Assembly: GCA_017651565.1 (NCBI GenBank)
Contig: JAGCCQ010000061.1
Span: 1 to 53,818 of the forward strand
Length of the DNA stretch: 53,818 nt
Reading direction: 5' to 3'
From: Bacilli bacterium
GTDB lineage: Bacteria; Bacillota_I; Bacilli_A; RFN20; CAG-826
Part shown: one piece after another, positions 25,638-34,787 of the stretch
Layout: the number at the start of each line of letters is the position of its first letter
Position numbering within the stretch: position 1 is the first letter of the stretch
Translations under genes and position numbers: made by a program
Notes under the pieces: generated by a model
Told to the model about the DNA's origin: nothing
The model's database searches: none
Seen by the model: the letters and a program-made list of their open reading frames with translations, nothing else

Positions 25638-27107
25638 ATGAAAAAATGTTTCAAAAAGATTAGTTTATTTTTAATAAGCGCCGGATTGGTTATTTCTCCA
25701 TTCGTTATTTTTACGCTTGTAGAGAACAATTATTCTGAAATTTATAGTAAAACATATTACGCAGCATTGATTGATAAACACGACTACCTTGAATCAATAA
25801 AAGACGAAAAGAAAATAATTCTTATAGGTGGATCAAATGTCGCTTTTGGCTTTGATTCAGAATATTTAGAAAAAGAATTTGAAGGATATAAAGTAGTAAA
25901 TTTTGGATTGTATGCAGCGCTAGGAACTAAAATAATGATTGATTTAGCAAAGCCTTATATCGGGCAAAACGATATTGCAATTATTATTCCAGAAATAAGT
26001 ACACAATCGATGTCGTTATATTTCTCAGGAAAAGATACATGGAAAGCAATAGAAACAAGAAAGAGTCTTATTTCAAAATTTGATGCAAATGACAAAAAAC
26101 AATTGGCATACGATTATTTTCAATTTGCCACTGAAAAAATGAAATATCATGAAGCTATTGAACCAAACGGAATTTATCGCCGTGATTCATTTAATAAGTA
26201 TGGTGACATATCCTATAAAGCGAAGCAAAACGACGAAACAATTTCAAAAAGAAAAAGCAATATTTTGCCTCTTCACTACGATCCTTCAATGCCTGTTTCT
26301 TTCAATTTAGATATAAACGAAGACTTCATTAATTATATAAATACCTTTTCAAACGATGTGACAAATAAAGGGGCTTTTTGTTACTATTCGTGGTGTCCTG
26401 TTAATGAATTTTCTATTGAAGATAAAAACAAAGATTCGATTGCAGATTTATATTGGAATATTAGAAATAAACTAGCGTGCAAAGTCATTGGCAATCCAGA
26501 AGAATACGTTTTTAACAGTCATTATTTTTATGATTCAAATTTCCACTTAAATGACAGCGGAGCTTTAATGAGAACGATGCGATTTATAGAAAATTATAAA
26601 AGGGATATAGAATTACGCTATTGTTCGTACGCAGATGATTATCCGATTTACCCAGACTACGAAACCAAAGATATTGATACATCAATTGATTCCGATACAG
26701 CAAAATGTTTTATTTATGAAGAACATGAAGGACTTCTTGAAATAGTAGGAACAAATACTAATGAAAACAATTTTGAAGACATTACTATTCCTATAGTTGC
26801 TAATCATAAACGAGTTGCTGGAATTGGCAGTAATGCATTTAGCAATAGTTTATTTAGCACTATTCATATTCCTTCATCAATTGTTTATATTCAAGATGAA
26901 GCATTTGCTAATTCAAACATAAAATCAATATACATGCAATCTAAAAAACCTGAGGAAACAAACATTTCTTGGGACGGAGGATTAATAAGAGGGGCAAATC
27001 CCGAAATTGCTATTTACGTTCCAAAGGAATCACTATCAGATTATAAAAATGATTACTATTGGGGACCTTACTCAAGATATTTAAAGGGGTACGATTTCTA
27101 TGAATAA
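25638..27107 (+). CDS. SGNH-like acyltransferase partner with C-terminal leucine-rich repeats
   Basis: 489 residues. An N-terminal membrane anchor (about 8-28) places the rest outside. Block I is IILIGGSNVAFGFDS with nucleophile Ser66; VVNFGLYAALG resembles block II; the acid-base pair is in YDSNFHLND (Asp299, His303). This matches the SGNH/AlgX-DltD type that completes MBOAT O-acylation. From about residue 360 come BspA-type LRR_5 repeats (IGSNAFSNSLFSTIHIPSS, then IQDEAFANSNIKSIYM), which usually bind surfaces or glycans. Middle gene of the island; no strong ribosome site, so probably translated by coupling to the MBOAT gene. Confidence 0.8.
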   Translation: MKKCFKKISLFLISAGLVISPFVIFTLVENNYSEIYSKTYYAALIDKHDYLESIKDEKKIILIGGSNVAFGFDSEYLEKEFEGYKVVNFGLYAALGTKIMIDLAKPYIGQNDIAIIIPEISTQSMSLYFSGKDTWKAIETRKSLISKFDANDKKQLAYDYFQFATEKMKYHEAIEPNGIYRRDSFNKYGDISYKAKQNDETISKRKSNILPLHYDPSMPVSFNLDINEDFINYINTFSNDVTNKGAFCYYSWCPVNEFSIEDKNKDSIADLYWNIRNKLACKVIGNPEEYVFNSHYFYDSNFHLNDSGALMRTMRFIENYKRDIELRYCSYADDYPIYPDYETKDIDTSIDSDTAKCFIYEEHEGLLEIVGTNTNENNFEDITIPIVANHKRVAGIGSNAFSNSLFSTIHIPSSIVYIQDEAFANSNIKSIYMQSKKPEETNISWDGGLIRGANPEIAIYVPKESLSDYKNDYYWGPYSRYLKGYDFYE

Positions 27108-29103
27108 AATTAAGCATATTTGTTTCATTGTTTTATCTTTTTTATTAGCAGCGTGTGAAAAAACCATCTTATTTACTAACGAAGACGAATCATTAATCGT
27201 TGCTCTTCACGAGAGTGATAACTTTGTTATTCAATCTGAAAATCCGCTAAGCATTAAAAGAGGGGATGATGCTATTTTTTATGTAAAACTTAACGAAGGA
27301 GTTTCTTTTGATGATTCTTCAATAGGGAAATTTAATCCTGAAAACGGCCAATATATTGTCGAGAATATCCAAATGTCCCAAAACGTTGTATTCAAAACAA
27401 AAGTAGCTGGAAATTGTACACTTACAATTAAAAATACATTTTGGTCTCGAGGAGAAGTAACTGTAACTCCAAATAAGGAAAAATATGATGTGGGTGAGAT
27501 GGTAACTATTGAAACTAAACAAAAAACAGATATTCCGTTTTTGTGTTATACAAAATCTTACCCTTATAGATGTGTTGATACAACCATGCCTTCTGGATTA
27601 CCGATTTCCTTTAATAGCAAATTTGAATTTGCAATTGAAAGCGATATGACTATCTACGTTAATTATTTCGAAAATTCAGCACCTAAAATCACATATAATA
27701 TGAACGGAGGGGAGCCACTTGTTGGTAATGACGAACAATTTGTCCTTGATTACGATATTCCTGAACAATTTAAAAGTCCCACTACACTTCTAGGAACAAA
27801 ATTTATGAAGAGAGATGGATTTACTCTAGAATCCTATAATACCAACAAAGATGGTACTGGAATTAGAGTTGGAATCGGTTCTTCTGTTAACATAAACCTC
27901 TTTAGAAATAACGAGATTGTTTTATATGCAAACTGGAAAAAATGGTCAGATGATAATTTGTTCGAATTAAATCGAAATGAGGATGGTACTTGTTCGATAA
28001 AAAAATATCTAGGAAATGAAGATGAGATTGTTCTTCCTGACTATATTGATGGAATGATGGTCACAAAAATAAACAAAGAAGCATTTGACTCGATAAATTG
28101 TAAATCAATCATTTTGAATTTACATTTAAATGAAATTGCAGATAGTGCATTTATTAACTGTTTGAAACTCGAAGAAATTCTATTTTTTACAAGCGTAACA
28201 TCGATGACACCTAGTTTTATTCTTAATTGCCCAAATTTCAAAACGTTAAAAATAAACAATACTTTATATAACTATGATATGACTCATCGAAACGGGGATA
28301 TAATAGGTCAAATTCAGACACTAGAAAATGAGGATAAAAACAAAATAATACTATTTGGTCCTTCCACCACTAGATACAACCAACCAATTTCACCATTCAA
28401 AGAAAATTTTCCAACCAAATTTACTTACTTAGCAGGAATGACTGGATCATGTAACTATAAATTAGCATTAGAAATAGTTTTATCAACCCTTAATGAGAAC
28501 GATTACATATTACCCCAGTTATATGAAAGAAGCCTGAAACTAGATGCAGGTGGGACTGAGACGTTAACATTCTTTAACTATGATTTCGACATTCTTCAAA
28601 AAATTAATATTAGCGAATACATAGAAAATATATTTACTATTTTTCCTTTATACGTTTCAGATTATTTAGAAAATCAATCAGACAAAATCTATCTTAATGA
28701 TAAGTTTGGAGCATACGATGAAACGGGCATGCACTATTGGGGTCCAGAAACTGATGATCCCAACAATAAAGATTCTTCAACCTACTTTTATTTCAAACCC
28801 TACCAAGAAGAAAAGAATTTTAGCTATATTTTAGAACTAACAGATAAGTATGGCATTCCAAGAAATCATGTTCTTCCTACTTGGAGTTCTTATAATAAGA
28901 ATTCAGTAACTAGTTTAGATTACTTTGAAGAATATCAGAATTTTGCTAAATCATGCTTACCATTTCAATTCTTTGATACAATTCAAGATAACATTTATAA
29001 AGGCGAATTATTTAGATTAAATGATAGTATTCATTTGTCAATTACTGGAGGACTACAAAGAGCAAAAAACTGGTCCGCAAAACTATTGAATTATATTAGA
29101 TAA
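27100..29103 (+). CDS. Lipoprotein with InlB-type and leucine-rich repeats and a C-terminal SGNH-like domain
   Basis: 667 residues, lipobox LLAAC. Beta-rich N-terminal part, then a Listeria-Bacteroides (InlB B-type) repeat starting ITYNMNGGEPL and ending IVLYANW at about 195-285. Next are LRR_5 repeats about 300-395 (GMMVTKINKEAFDSINCKSI). From about 414 comes KIILFGPSTTRYNQP (Ser422), which parallels the upstream protein's KIILIGGSNVAFGF; the far C terminus has NDSIHLS with Asp642 and His645. So it has the same two modules as its neighbour but in reverse order, with a lipid anchor. Overlaps that gene by eight bases; AAGGGG ribosome site. Likely a second extracellular acyl-transfer or esterase component. 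SGNH call is by eye. Confidence 0.75.
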   Translation: MNKIKHICFIVLSFLLAACEKTILFTNEDESLIVALHESDNFVIQSENPLSIKRGDDAIFYVKLNEGVSFDDSSIGKFNPENGQYIVENIQMSQNVVFKTKVAGNCTLTIKNTFWSRGEVTVTPNKEKYDVGEMVTIETKQKTDIPFLCYTKSYPYRCVDTTMPSGLPISFNSKFEFAIESDMTIYVNYFENSAPKITYNMNGGEPLVGNDEQFVLDYDIPEQFKSPTTLLGTKFMKRDGFTLESYNTNKDGTGIRVGIGSSVNINLFRNNEIVLYANWKKWSDDNLFELNRNEDGTCSIKKYLGNEDEIVLPDYIDGMMVTKINKEAFDSINCKSIILNLHLNEIADSAFINCLKLEEILFFTSVTSMTPSFILNCPNFKTLKINNTLYNYDMTHRNGDIIGQIQTLENEDKNKIILFGPSTTRYNQPISPFKENFPTKFTYLAGMTGSCNYKLALEIVLSTLNENDYILPQLYERSLKLDAGGTETLTFFNYDFDILQKINISEYIENIFTIFPLYVSDYLENQSDKIYLNDKFGAYDETGMHYWGPETDDPNNKDSSTYFYFKPYQEEKNFSYILELTDKYGIPRNHVLPTWSSYNKNSVTSLDYFEEYQNFAKSCLPFQFFDTIQDNIYKGELFRLNDSIHLSITGGLQRAKNWSAKLLNYIR

Positions 29104-29182
29104 TTTCGTTACAGTTTTTAATTGAACTATATTTCTTTTAATTTGCCTAAACTTAATATCAATTTATAAAAATCGATAACTT

Positions 29183-30238
29183 TTAATTAGCTAAAATCTT
29201 TTCAATAAAACAAATCCATTGTTTTGATATTGAATCTATCATTAAAGCACTATAATCGACATTTTGTTCATTATTGTTTTCCATAATAAGTCTATTCATT
29301 TCTGCAACCATTTGTTCTTTATTATTTGGTTCAATTAATTTTCCAAAACTTAATAAAGAAATCAATTCTCTCGATCCACCAACCGGACAATTTGTTGCTA
29401 TCGACGGGCAGCCCAAACACAACGCTTCTTCAAGCGAATTAGGCATACCTTCATAATTACTAGAAGAAATGAAACCAGATGCATTATACGCAACATCGTG
29501 CCAGTTTTGATTTGTACCAGGAAGCAAAACCGATTCACTCAATCCTAATAATGAGATTTGCTTTTCTAATTCGCTTCTTAACGGACCTTCTCCAAAAATA
29601 ATAAGTTTATAATCTCTATGATTGTTGTAAAAATCATAAAACGCGTTTATTAACAGAGAAAAATTCTTTTGAGGTGTTAATCTTCCTACAGAGATAAATA
29701 ACTTATCCTTCTCTTTATTTCTCACGGTTTTCCCTGTTAAGCAAAGAGAAACTGGATTAAAAATTATTGTTGCTTTATTTTCGCTAACTTTATTATAAAA
29801 ATTCTTTGCTTGAGACGTTTGAAAAACACAGCCATCACATCTCCTGAAAGTATATTTAAGTAGTTTTTTATATATGAAATTATATTGATTTGGATCATTT
29901 CTTTCCGAACATATTAATGGAATCTTAGTATTCCTTAAAGCAAAAAAAGAATATATACAAATATGTGGCAAGAACGCAATAACTATATCTGGTTTAATGT
30001 TTAAAACACACTTGCGAAGAAGTTTAATACGACGAATACTTCTTTTATCCTTCTTTGATTTGAGTAATGGAATCACCTTTATTTTTTCATTGATATCGTA
30101 AAAAGTATTATTGTAATCAATCGAGACTAAAATTATAGAAACATCGTGTCCCATACTTACAAACTGATTAGCTAGAGAAGAAGCAACTCTTTCAGCACCA
30201 CCAGCTGATAAACTTGACAATGTGAAACAAATTTTCAT
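29183..30238 (-). CDS. GT4 glycosyltransferase
   Basis: 351 residues. MKICFTLSSLSAGGAERVAS is the classical opening of GT4 enzymes of the GalNAc/Glc transferase type, and FISVGRLTPQKNF and SSNYEGMPNSLEEALCLG are the nucleotide-sugar binding and E-x7-E motifs. Retaining transfer onto a lipid-linked repeat on the inner membrane face. Last of three GT4 genes in a row, one base after the previous one. Sugar unknown. The convergent gap 29104-29182 holds nothing I can name. Confidence 0.9.
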   Translation of the reverse strand: MKICFTLSSLSAGGAERVASSLANQFVSMGHDVSIILVSIDYNNTFYDINEKIKVIPLLKSKKDKRSIRRIKLLRKCVLNIKPDIVIAFLPHICIYSFFALRNTKIPLICSERNDPNQYNFIYKKLLKYTFRRCDGCVFQTSQAKNFYNKVSENKATIIFNPVSLCLTGKTVRNKEKDKLFISVGRLTPQKNFSLLINAFYDFYNNHRDYKLIIFGEGPLRSELEKQISLLGLSESVLLPGTNQNWHDVAYNASGFISSSNYEGMPNSLEEALCLGCPSIATNCPVGGSRELISLLSFGKLIEPNNKEQMVAEMNRLIMENNNEQNVDYSALMIDSISKQWICFIEKILAN

Positions 30239-30239
30239 T

Positions 30240-31457
30240 CTACTTTTCCCTTTTGATTAAGGACTCAAATAAGTCAATGTACTTTTTTGTATTATAACTT
30301 CTTGAAAAAATAACGTGCCCAAAATCATATCCTTTTTTGCCCATACTAAGGCATAAATTGCAATCATTCTTTAAAGCAAGAATTCCTTCGGCAGCTTTTT
30401 GATATTCATTATGGCCATAAGCAAATCCAAAGCCATTATCATTAATCATTTTTACATACATCGAATTTTCATCAGAAGTAGTAATAATAGGCTTTTTGCA
30501 GGCCATTAGTAATCCAATTTTGCTAGGAACAGAATTTCCAATAACACCATATGGCAAAGGAATAATAGTAACTGAACACGCACTATATACATGAGAAACA
30601 AGCTGTTCTTCTTGTAAGGGATAGAAAGAAATATTATCTAAATTTCTTTTTTTAACTTCTTCTTTAAAAGCATCCAGCTGACTTCCAAATCCAATCATTT
30701 GAAACTCAATATCGTTTTCTTTTTTTAATAATTCGGCAATCATAATCACTGCCATATAATCAAAGTTAAAGCCCATTGTTCCAGCATACTGAACATAAAA
30801 CTTATCACTTCTTAAATCATATTTTTTTACAAATTCATTATCTTTCCAAGGAATATTTTTTATAGTTTTATCATCATACCAATCTGAAATAACAGTTATA
30901 TTATTTGCATTATATCCCTGTTCGATAACTTTTATTTTCATATCATCAGAAATTACGGTAATGTGATCAGCTGCTTTATATGCACGTTTGTGTAATTTGA
31001 AAAAGATTTTTTTAAGAAGACCATTTTTCAAAACACCATTAGCTATAGAAGCTCCTGGAAACATGTCCTGTATGTTCCACACAACTATTGATTTTGTTTG
31101 TTTTTTCACAAGAGGTACCATAAAAGGAGCCCAAACACAGGATTGAACTAAAACGATATCGTATTTTCCTTTTGCGTTTTTAAGAGGTTTTTTGCATTTG
31201 CGTGTATATTTCAACCCGGTCAAATATCTTTTTGCAAAAGCTCTTTTTGGAACACTATTAATATTTATTGTTTCAAAACTAAAAGTTGGAAATGCTAAAA
31301 AATCATCTGGAACATCTGGATCGATACCTGTTGAGTGGCTTTCAATCAAGTGAACAATATCACCATGACTTAAAAAATCACTAATTAAAGCATGGTATAG
31401 ATGTCGAGATGGACCATATGTGTCAAAACCGCCAGACATAACAATCAATATTTTCAT
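30240..31457 (-). CDS. GT4 glycosyltransferase (WbuB-like)
   Basis: 405 residues, GT-B fold. N terminus MKILIVMSGGFDTYGPSRHL; donor half with FYVQYAGTMGFNFDY and VTIIPLPYGVIGNSVPSKI, where the PSK signature is typical of WbuB-type enzymes. A GGAG ribosome site lies in the overlapping end of the preceding gene (4-base overlap), and the next gene follows by one base, so the three GT genes are coupled. Sugar specificity not readable. Confidence 0.88.
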   Translation of the reverse strand: MKILIVMSGGFDTYGPSRHLYHALISDFLSHGDIVHLIESHSTGIDPDVPDDFLAFPTFSFETININSVPKRAFAKRYLTGLKYTRKCKKPLKNAKGKYDIVLVQSCVWAPFMVPLVKKQTKSIVVWNIQDMFPGASIANGVLKNGLLKKIFFKLHKRAYKAADHITVISDDMKIKVIEQGYNANNITVISDWYDDKTIKNIPWKDNEFVKKYDLRSDKFYVQYAGTMGFNFDYMAVIMIAELLKKENDIEFQMIGFGSQLDAFKEEVKKRNLDNISFYPLQEEQLVSHVYSACSVTIIPLPYGVIGNSVPSKIGLLMACKKPIITTSDENSMYVKMINDNGFGFAYGHNEYQKAAEGILALKNDCNLCLSMGKKGYDFGHVIFSRSYNTKKYIDLFESLIKREK

Positions 31458-32545
31458 TTTTCGTCTCCGGTCATTATCTTAAGAAAAATCTTTCGATTAT
31501 ATTGATATGTATATTTTTGAGCAGATGCCTGTGCAGCAATTCCAATCTTTTCTAGTTCGTCTTTTTTCTCAATAATTTCAATTAAACGCTTACGCAAATC
31601 CTCTTTAGAACCCATTTCAAAAATAAAGCCATTTACATTATCAGAAATTATTGTTTTTGCTTGGCTATAAGAAGAAACTAATGCTGGGGTTCCTGCTATC
31701 ATTGATTCAACCAATGCCCCAGAAGTTCCTTCTCCGTAATATTTTGTTGGCAAACAAAATAAATCATATGAGCGTATTTTCTCATTAATTTCGTCTGTTG
31801 AAATTGCGCCATAATAATTAATATTTTTATTTATCAACTCATCAAACCTTTTCTTGTTATCATCGTTTAATTGATTATCACCAAAAATATCTAGTTGAAC
31901 ATTGAATCCACGTAAATCATTAATATCGTTAATAACTTCCATTAAATCAAGAATGCCTTTATATTCTTTAACTCTAGAAGCATAAACGATTTTAAAAATT
32001 TCATTCTCTTTAAAATATGATTTCTTCTTAATATCTATGTCTCTAAAGTTCTCGATAATACATAAGTTATTGAGCCCATAAAAAGTTCTATATAGATTAA
32101 TTTGAATATCATTTTCAGGGCAAACATAATCGAAAGATTCTAATGTTTTTCTCATTTTTTCATCTTTGATGCCATAAAAATTTTTGCAATTTACAAACTC
32201 CTGGACTTGTTCTGGCTTTAGAGATTTTATTAGTTTATCAAAAGTTCCAACTCCTACAGGACAAAAAACTACTCTTGTTTTTTTCTTTTTGTTAAAAATT
32301 TTTACTATAGGGATTATAAAGCGACATCCCTTAGGACCGGCCATTATAACAATAGTATCACTGCATTTTATTGCCTTCTTGATATTTAAAATTATTGAAA
32401 GGAAACGTTTTTTCCAAGAATCAAGTTCTACAATACCAACATCGTAACCTTCTCTTTTTAAAATATCGATAAACAAACGCATTTTTAAACGGCCACCATC
32501 GGTGACAGTTTTTTCGTTTGCATTATTTCCAATAAACGTAATCAT
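31454..32545 (-). CDS. GT4 glycosyltransferase
   Basis: 363 residues. Begins MITFIGNNANEKTVTDGGRL; the donor-binding domain has KIVYASRVKEYKGILDLMEV and the acidic motif GEGTSGALVESMIAG. First of the three-GT run; no clear ribosome site. Acts on the cytoplasmic side in repeat-unit assembly. Acceptor and sugar unknown. Confidence 0.88.
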   Translation of the reverse strand: MITFIGNNANEKTVTDGGRLKMRLFIDILKREGYDVGIVELDSWKKRFLSIILNIKKAIKCSDTIVIMAGPKGCRFIIPIVKIFNKKKKTRVVFCPVGVGTFDKLIKSLKPEQVQEFVNCKNFYGIKDEKMRKTLESFDYVCPENDIQINLYRTFYGLNNLCIIENFRDIDIKKKSYFKENEIFKIVYASRVKEYKGILDLMEVINDINDLRGFNVQLDIFGDNQLNDDNKKRFDELINKNINYYGAISTDEINEKIRSYDLFCLPTKYYGEGTSGALVESMIAGTPALVSSYSQAKTIISDNVNGFIFEMGSKEDLRKRLIEIIEKKDELEKIGIAAQASAQKYTYQYNRKIFLKIMTGDEK

Positions 32546-32604
32546 ACTTAATATCTATTTCGCTTTGTAAAAAATATTTTCTAATTTGAACGCCTTAACA
32601 ATTT

Positions 32605-33522
32605 TTAACGGTTAGGAAGAGTAAGCCATTCTCCAAAAACATAATCCCACTTTTCTGGTTTAAATAAAGCGAATCCAGAACTATCAAAAAAAGTCATTTC
32701 GCCAAAATAAATTTTACCATCTACATTATAAAGGTCGATTCTGACGTGGGGAATTCCTTTAGACAAAGTTTTCGCAACAGAAATCATTTCGTCATAATTC
32801 TTTATTATTCCTGGCTTATAAAATCCTCTTTTCCCGCCTTGTTCAAAAGGAAGAGGATTTAAATCAATGTCAAAATAGTCGAATCTAACATCAAAAGCCC
32901 TATTTGTGGCAATCAGCAAACATTTTGGGCTTCCATTAAAGCAAAAAAACTTATAATCAATTATCCCTGTTCCATCACCATTGCCAAGATATTCCTCAGC
33001 AACAATTTTTCTTGGTATGTTTTTATATGGCCATTCTCTTCCTTGCAAAAAATAATCCTCATCTAATCCTTTTTGAAGATTGCTTTTTATGGTTTGTATG
33101 TCAGAATTATTTAAAATTTGTTTATTTTTGCAGATATACATTCCTTTTCCAGAATTATGATTGCATTTCAAAACAAATTCGTTTGGCAACAAATTAAAAT
33201 CTATCTCTTCTGGATTATCCCAAACCCCAAGAAGCGGTATTAAATATTTTTCTCCAACTGTTTCTTTTACAAAGTTTCGCACAAGATACTTATCAGATTG
33301 AATCACATATTTTGGATTTCGATCATAAAGTTTGAGCCATTGGAGTTTTTCATCAAAAGTTTGAGGATTATCAAGATTTAATTCGCGATGAAAAATTCTT
33401 TTAAAATATGCTTTCAAAAATTGTTCATCGTCTAAACTAGTGTGTGTTTTTATAAAACGTCCATTACTTCTATTTCTTAATTTTTTAACAGGATGTTTTA
33501 AAAAATCTAAAATCTTGTTCAT
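32605..33522 (-). CDS. TupA-like ATP-grasp protein
   Basis: 305 residues from the ATG at 33522, preceded by GAGAGGA; an upstream start at 33567 lacks a site and is rejected. DEKLQWLKLYDRNPKYVIQS with later KYLVRNFV, then FVLKCNHNSGKGMYICK (ATP-binding glycine loop) and a C-terminal VRIDLYNVDGKIYFGEMTF (metal-binding Asp/Glu) identify the TupA/teichuronopeptide ATP-grasp family. These proteins are thought to link amino acids to polysaccharide acids by amide bonds, which would suit uronic acids made by Ugd and the epimerase. Often annotated as a glycosyltransferase. Activity inferred, not shown here. Confidence 0.82.
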   Translation of the reverse strand: MNKILDFLKHPVKKLRNRSNGRFIKTHTSLDDEQFLKAYFKRIFHRELNLDNPQTFDEKLQWLKLYDRNPKYVIQSDKYLVRNFVKETVGEKYLIPLLGVWDNPEEIDFNLLPNEFVLKCNHNSGKGMYICKNKQILNNSDIQTIKSNLQKGLDEDYFLQGREWPYKNIPRKIVAEEYLGNGDGTGIIDYKFFCFNGSPKCLLIATNRAFDVRFDYFDIDLNPLPFEQGGKRGFYKPGIIKNYDEMISVAKTLSKGIPHVRIDLYNVDGKIYFGEMTFFDSSGFALFKPEKWDYVFGEWLTLPNR

Positions 33523-33548
33523 TATAGTCCTCTCAACAATATTAATAA

Positions 33549-34787
33549 TTAAATATTTACTTCGCAATAAAATCCAAGTGATTCCTGCTTTTTTAAAATT
33601 TTGTCGTTATCTTTCTCAGCAATAAATAATGAAAGCGCCAAAAGAATGTAATAAATTTTTGAATCGAAAAAAACCAATGTAAATGAGCAAAATATGAACG
33701 TTCCTAAAAATGTAAATACTATCAAAGTATGTTTTGGATTCTTTTTATTAACAAAGAAAGCTACTAAAGGATATAAAGCATAAAATGAAATTACACCAAC
33801 AAGTCCAAAATCACATAAAATTTCACCCAAATTATTATGTGCATAAGTTCCATATCCAGATAGTGTAGAGAAAGCACTGCCTCCATATCCGAAAATTATA
33901 GATTTTGTACCTAGATAAAAAGATGTCTTGAAAAATAGAAGTCTATTGATAGTAGATGCATCAACATCACCGCCGCTCAGCAAAGGTATTCCCGATAAAA
34001 ATCTTTTTCTGATATCCGAAAAAAAAGGCATAAACATTAATACAACAAAAATCGTTATAACAGTTACTACGACGATTAAGAATGTTAATTTCTTTTTTCT
34101 CAAAGAAATAAACGTAAAAAATAACAAGAATAAGAAAGAAAGAATAATCACCTTTTTGGAACCGGTAGTTATACTTGTAAGAAGCATCAAACACGCAGGA
34201 CCAAGCATCCAATAATGTTTAAAAGAGATTCCTAAAATAATTGCAAAAACAAATCCAAAATACAAGTTAATGCCCACATCATTTTCATTTCCAAAAAACG
34301 ATCCAAGTCTTTGTCCAGAATAATGAACCAATGTAGACCCATAATGTATAAGGAAATAGATACAAAAAGAAAAAATTGGGATAGCAATTAAATATAAAAT
34401 AATCTTCACATCATTTATGCAAAAGAATGCAATAATCGATGCATAGCATGTCAGCGTTAAAAGGAAGGTCGTTTTTAGATAAGAGAAATTTCTAGTTCCA
34501 ATCAACGTTGTAAGTAAAACGAGAGCAGGAAACAAAACCGGGATTAACATTCTAAAATTTAATCTAACCTTAATTTCTTCAAAAAACACAAACAAGTAAA
34601 CAAACAAGGCAACAAAAAGCAAAGCAAGTGAAGGATATGTGAGTATGAAAAGTTTTGGTCTACTTCCAAAAGCGCAAAAAACAAATATATAAATAGCAAG
34701 AAAAAAAGCGATGACAAAAGAAATTACTTTTCTAAATTTTTGGCTATTTTTAAGGTTGTCTCTAAATACTTTGATCTTGCTTTCCAT
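33549..34787 (-). CDS. wzy: O-antigen polymerase/ligase-like protein (Wzy)
   Basis: 412 residues, about 10-12 membrane helices, with a larger extracytoplasmic loop around residues 250-310 containing YGGSAFSTLSGYGTYAHNNL; the AHNN motif is typical of Wzy/WaaL O-antigen_lig domains. Its role would be joining flipped repeat units on the outer face. It overlaps the 3' end of the FtsX-like gene by 26 bases and lies near the Wzx gene. Confidence 0.85.
   Translation of the reverse strand: MESKIKVFRDNLKNSQKFRKVISFVIAFFLAIYIFVFCAFGSRPKLFILTYPSLALLFVALFVYLFVFFEEIKVRLNFRMLIPVLFPALVLLTTLIGTRNFSYLKTTFLLTLTCYASIIAFFCINDVKIILYLIAIPIFSFCIYFLIHYGSTLVHYSGQRLGSFFGNENDVGINLYFGFVFAIILGISFKHYWMLGPACLMLLTSITTGSKKVIILSFLFLLFFTFISLRKKKLTFLIVVVTVITIFVVLMFMPFFSDIRKRFLSGIPLLSGGDVDASTINRLLFFKTSFYLGTKSIIFGYGGSAFSTLSGYGTYAHNNLGEILCDFGLVGVISFYALYPLVAFFVNKKNPKHTLIVFTFLGTFIFCSFTLVFFDSKIYYILLALSLFIAEKDNDKILKKQESLGFYCEVNI

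Noticed and set aside
24106..29103. dlt operon for D-alanylation
   Set aside because: DltA and DltC are absent, and the partner proteins are SGNH/LRR fusions unlike DltD.
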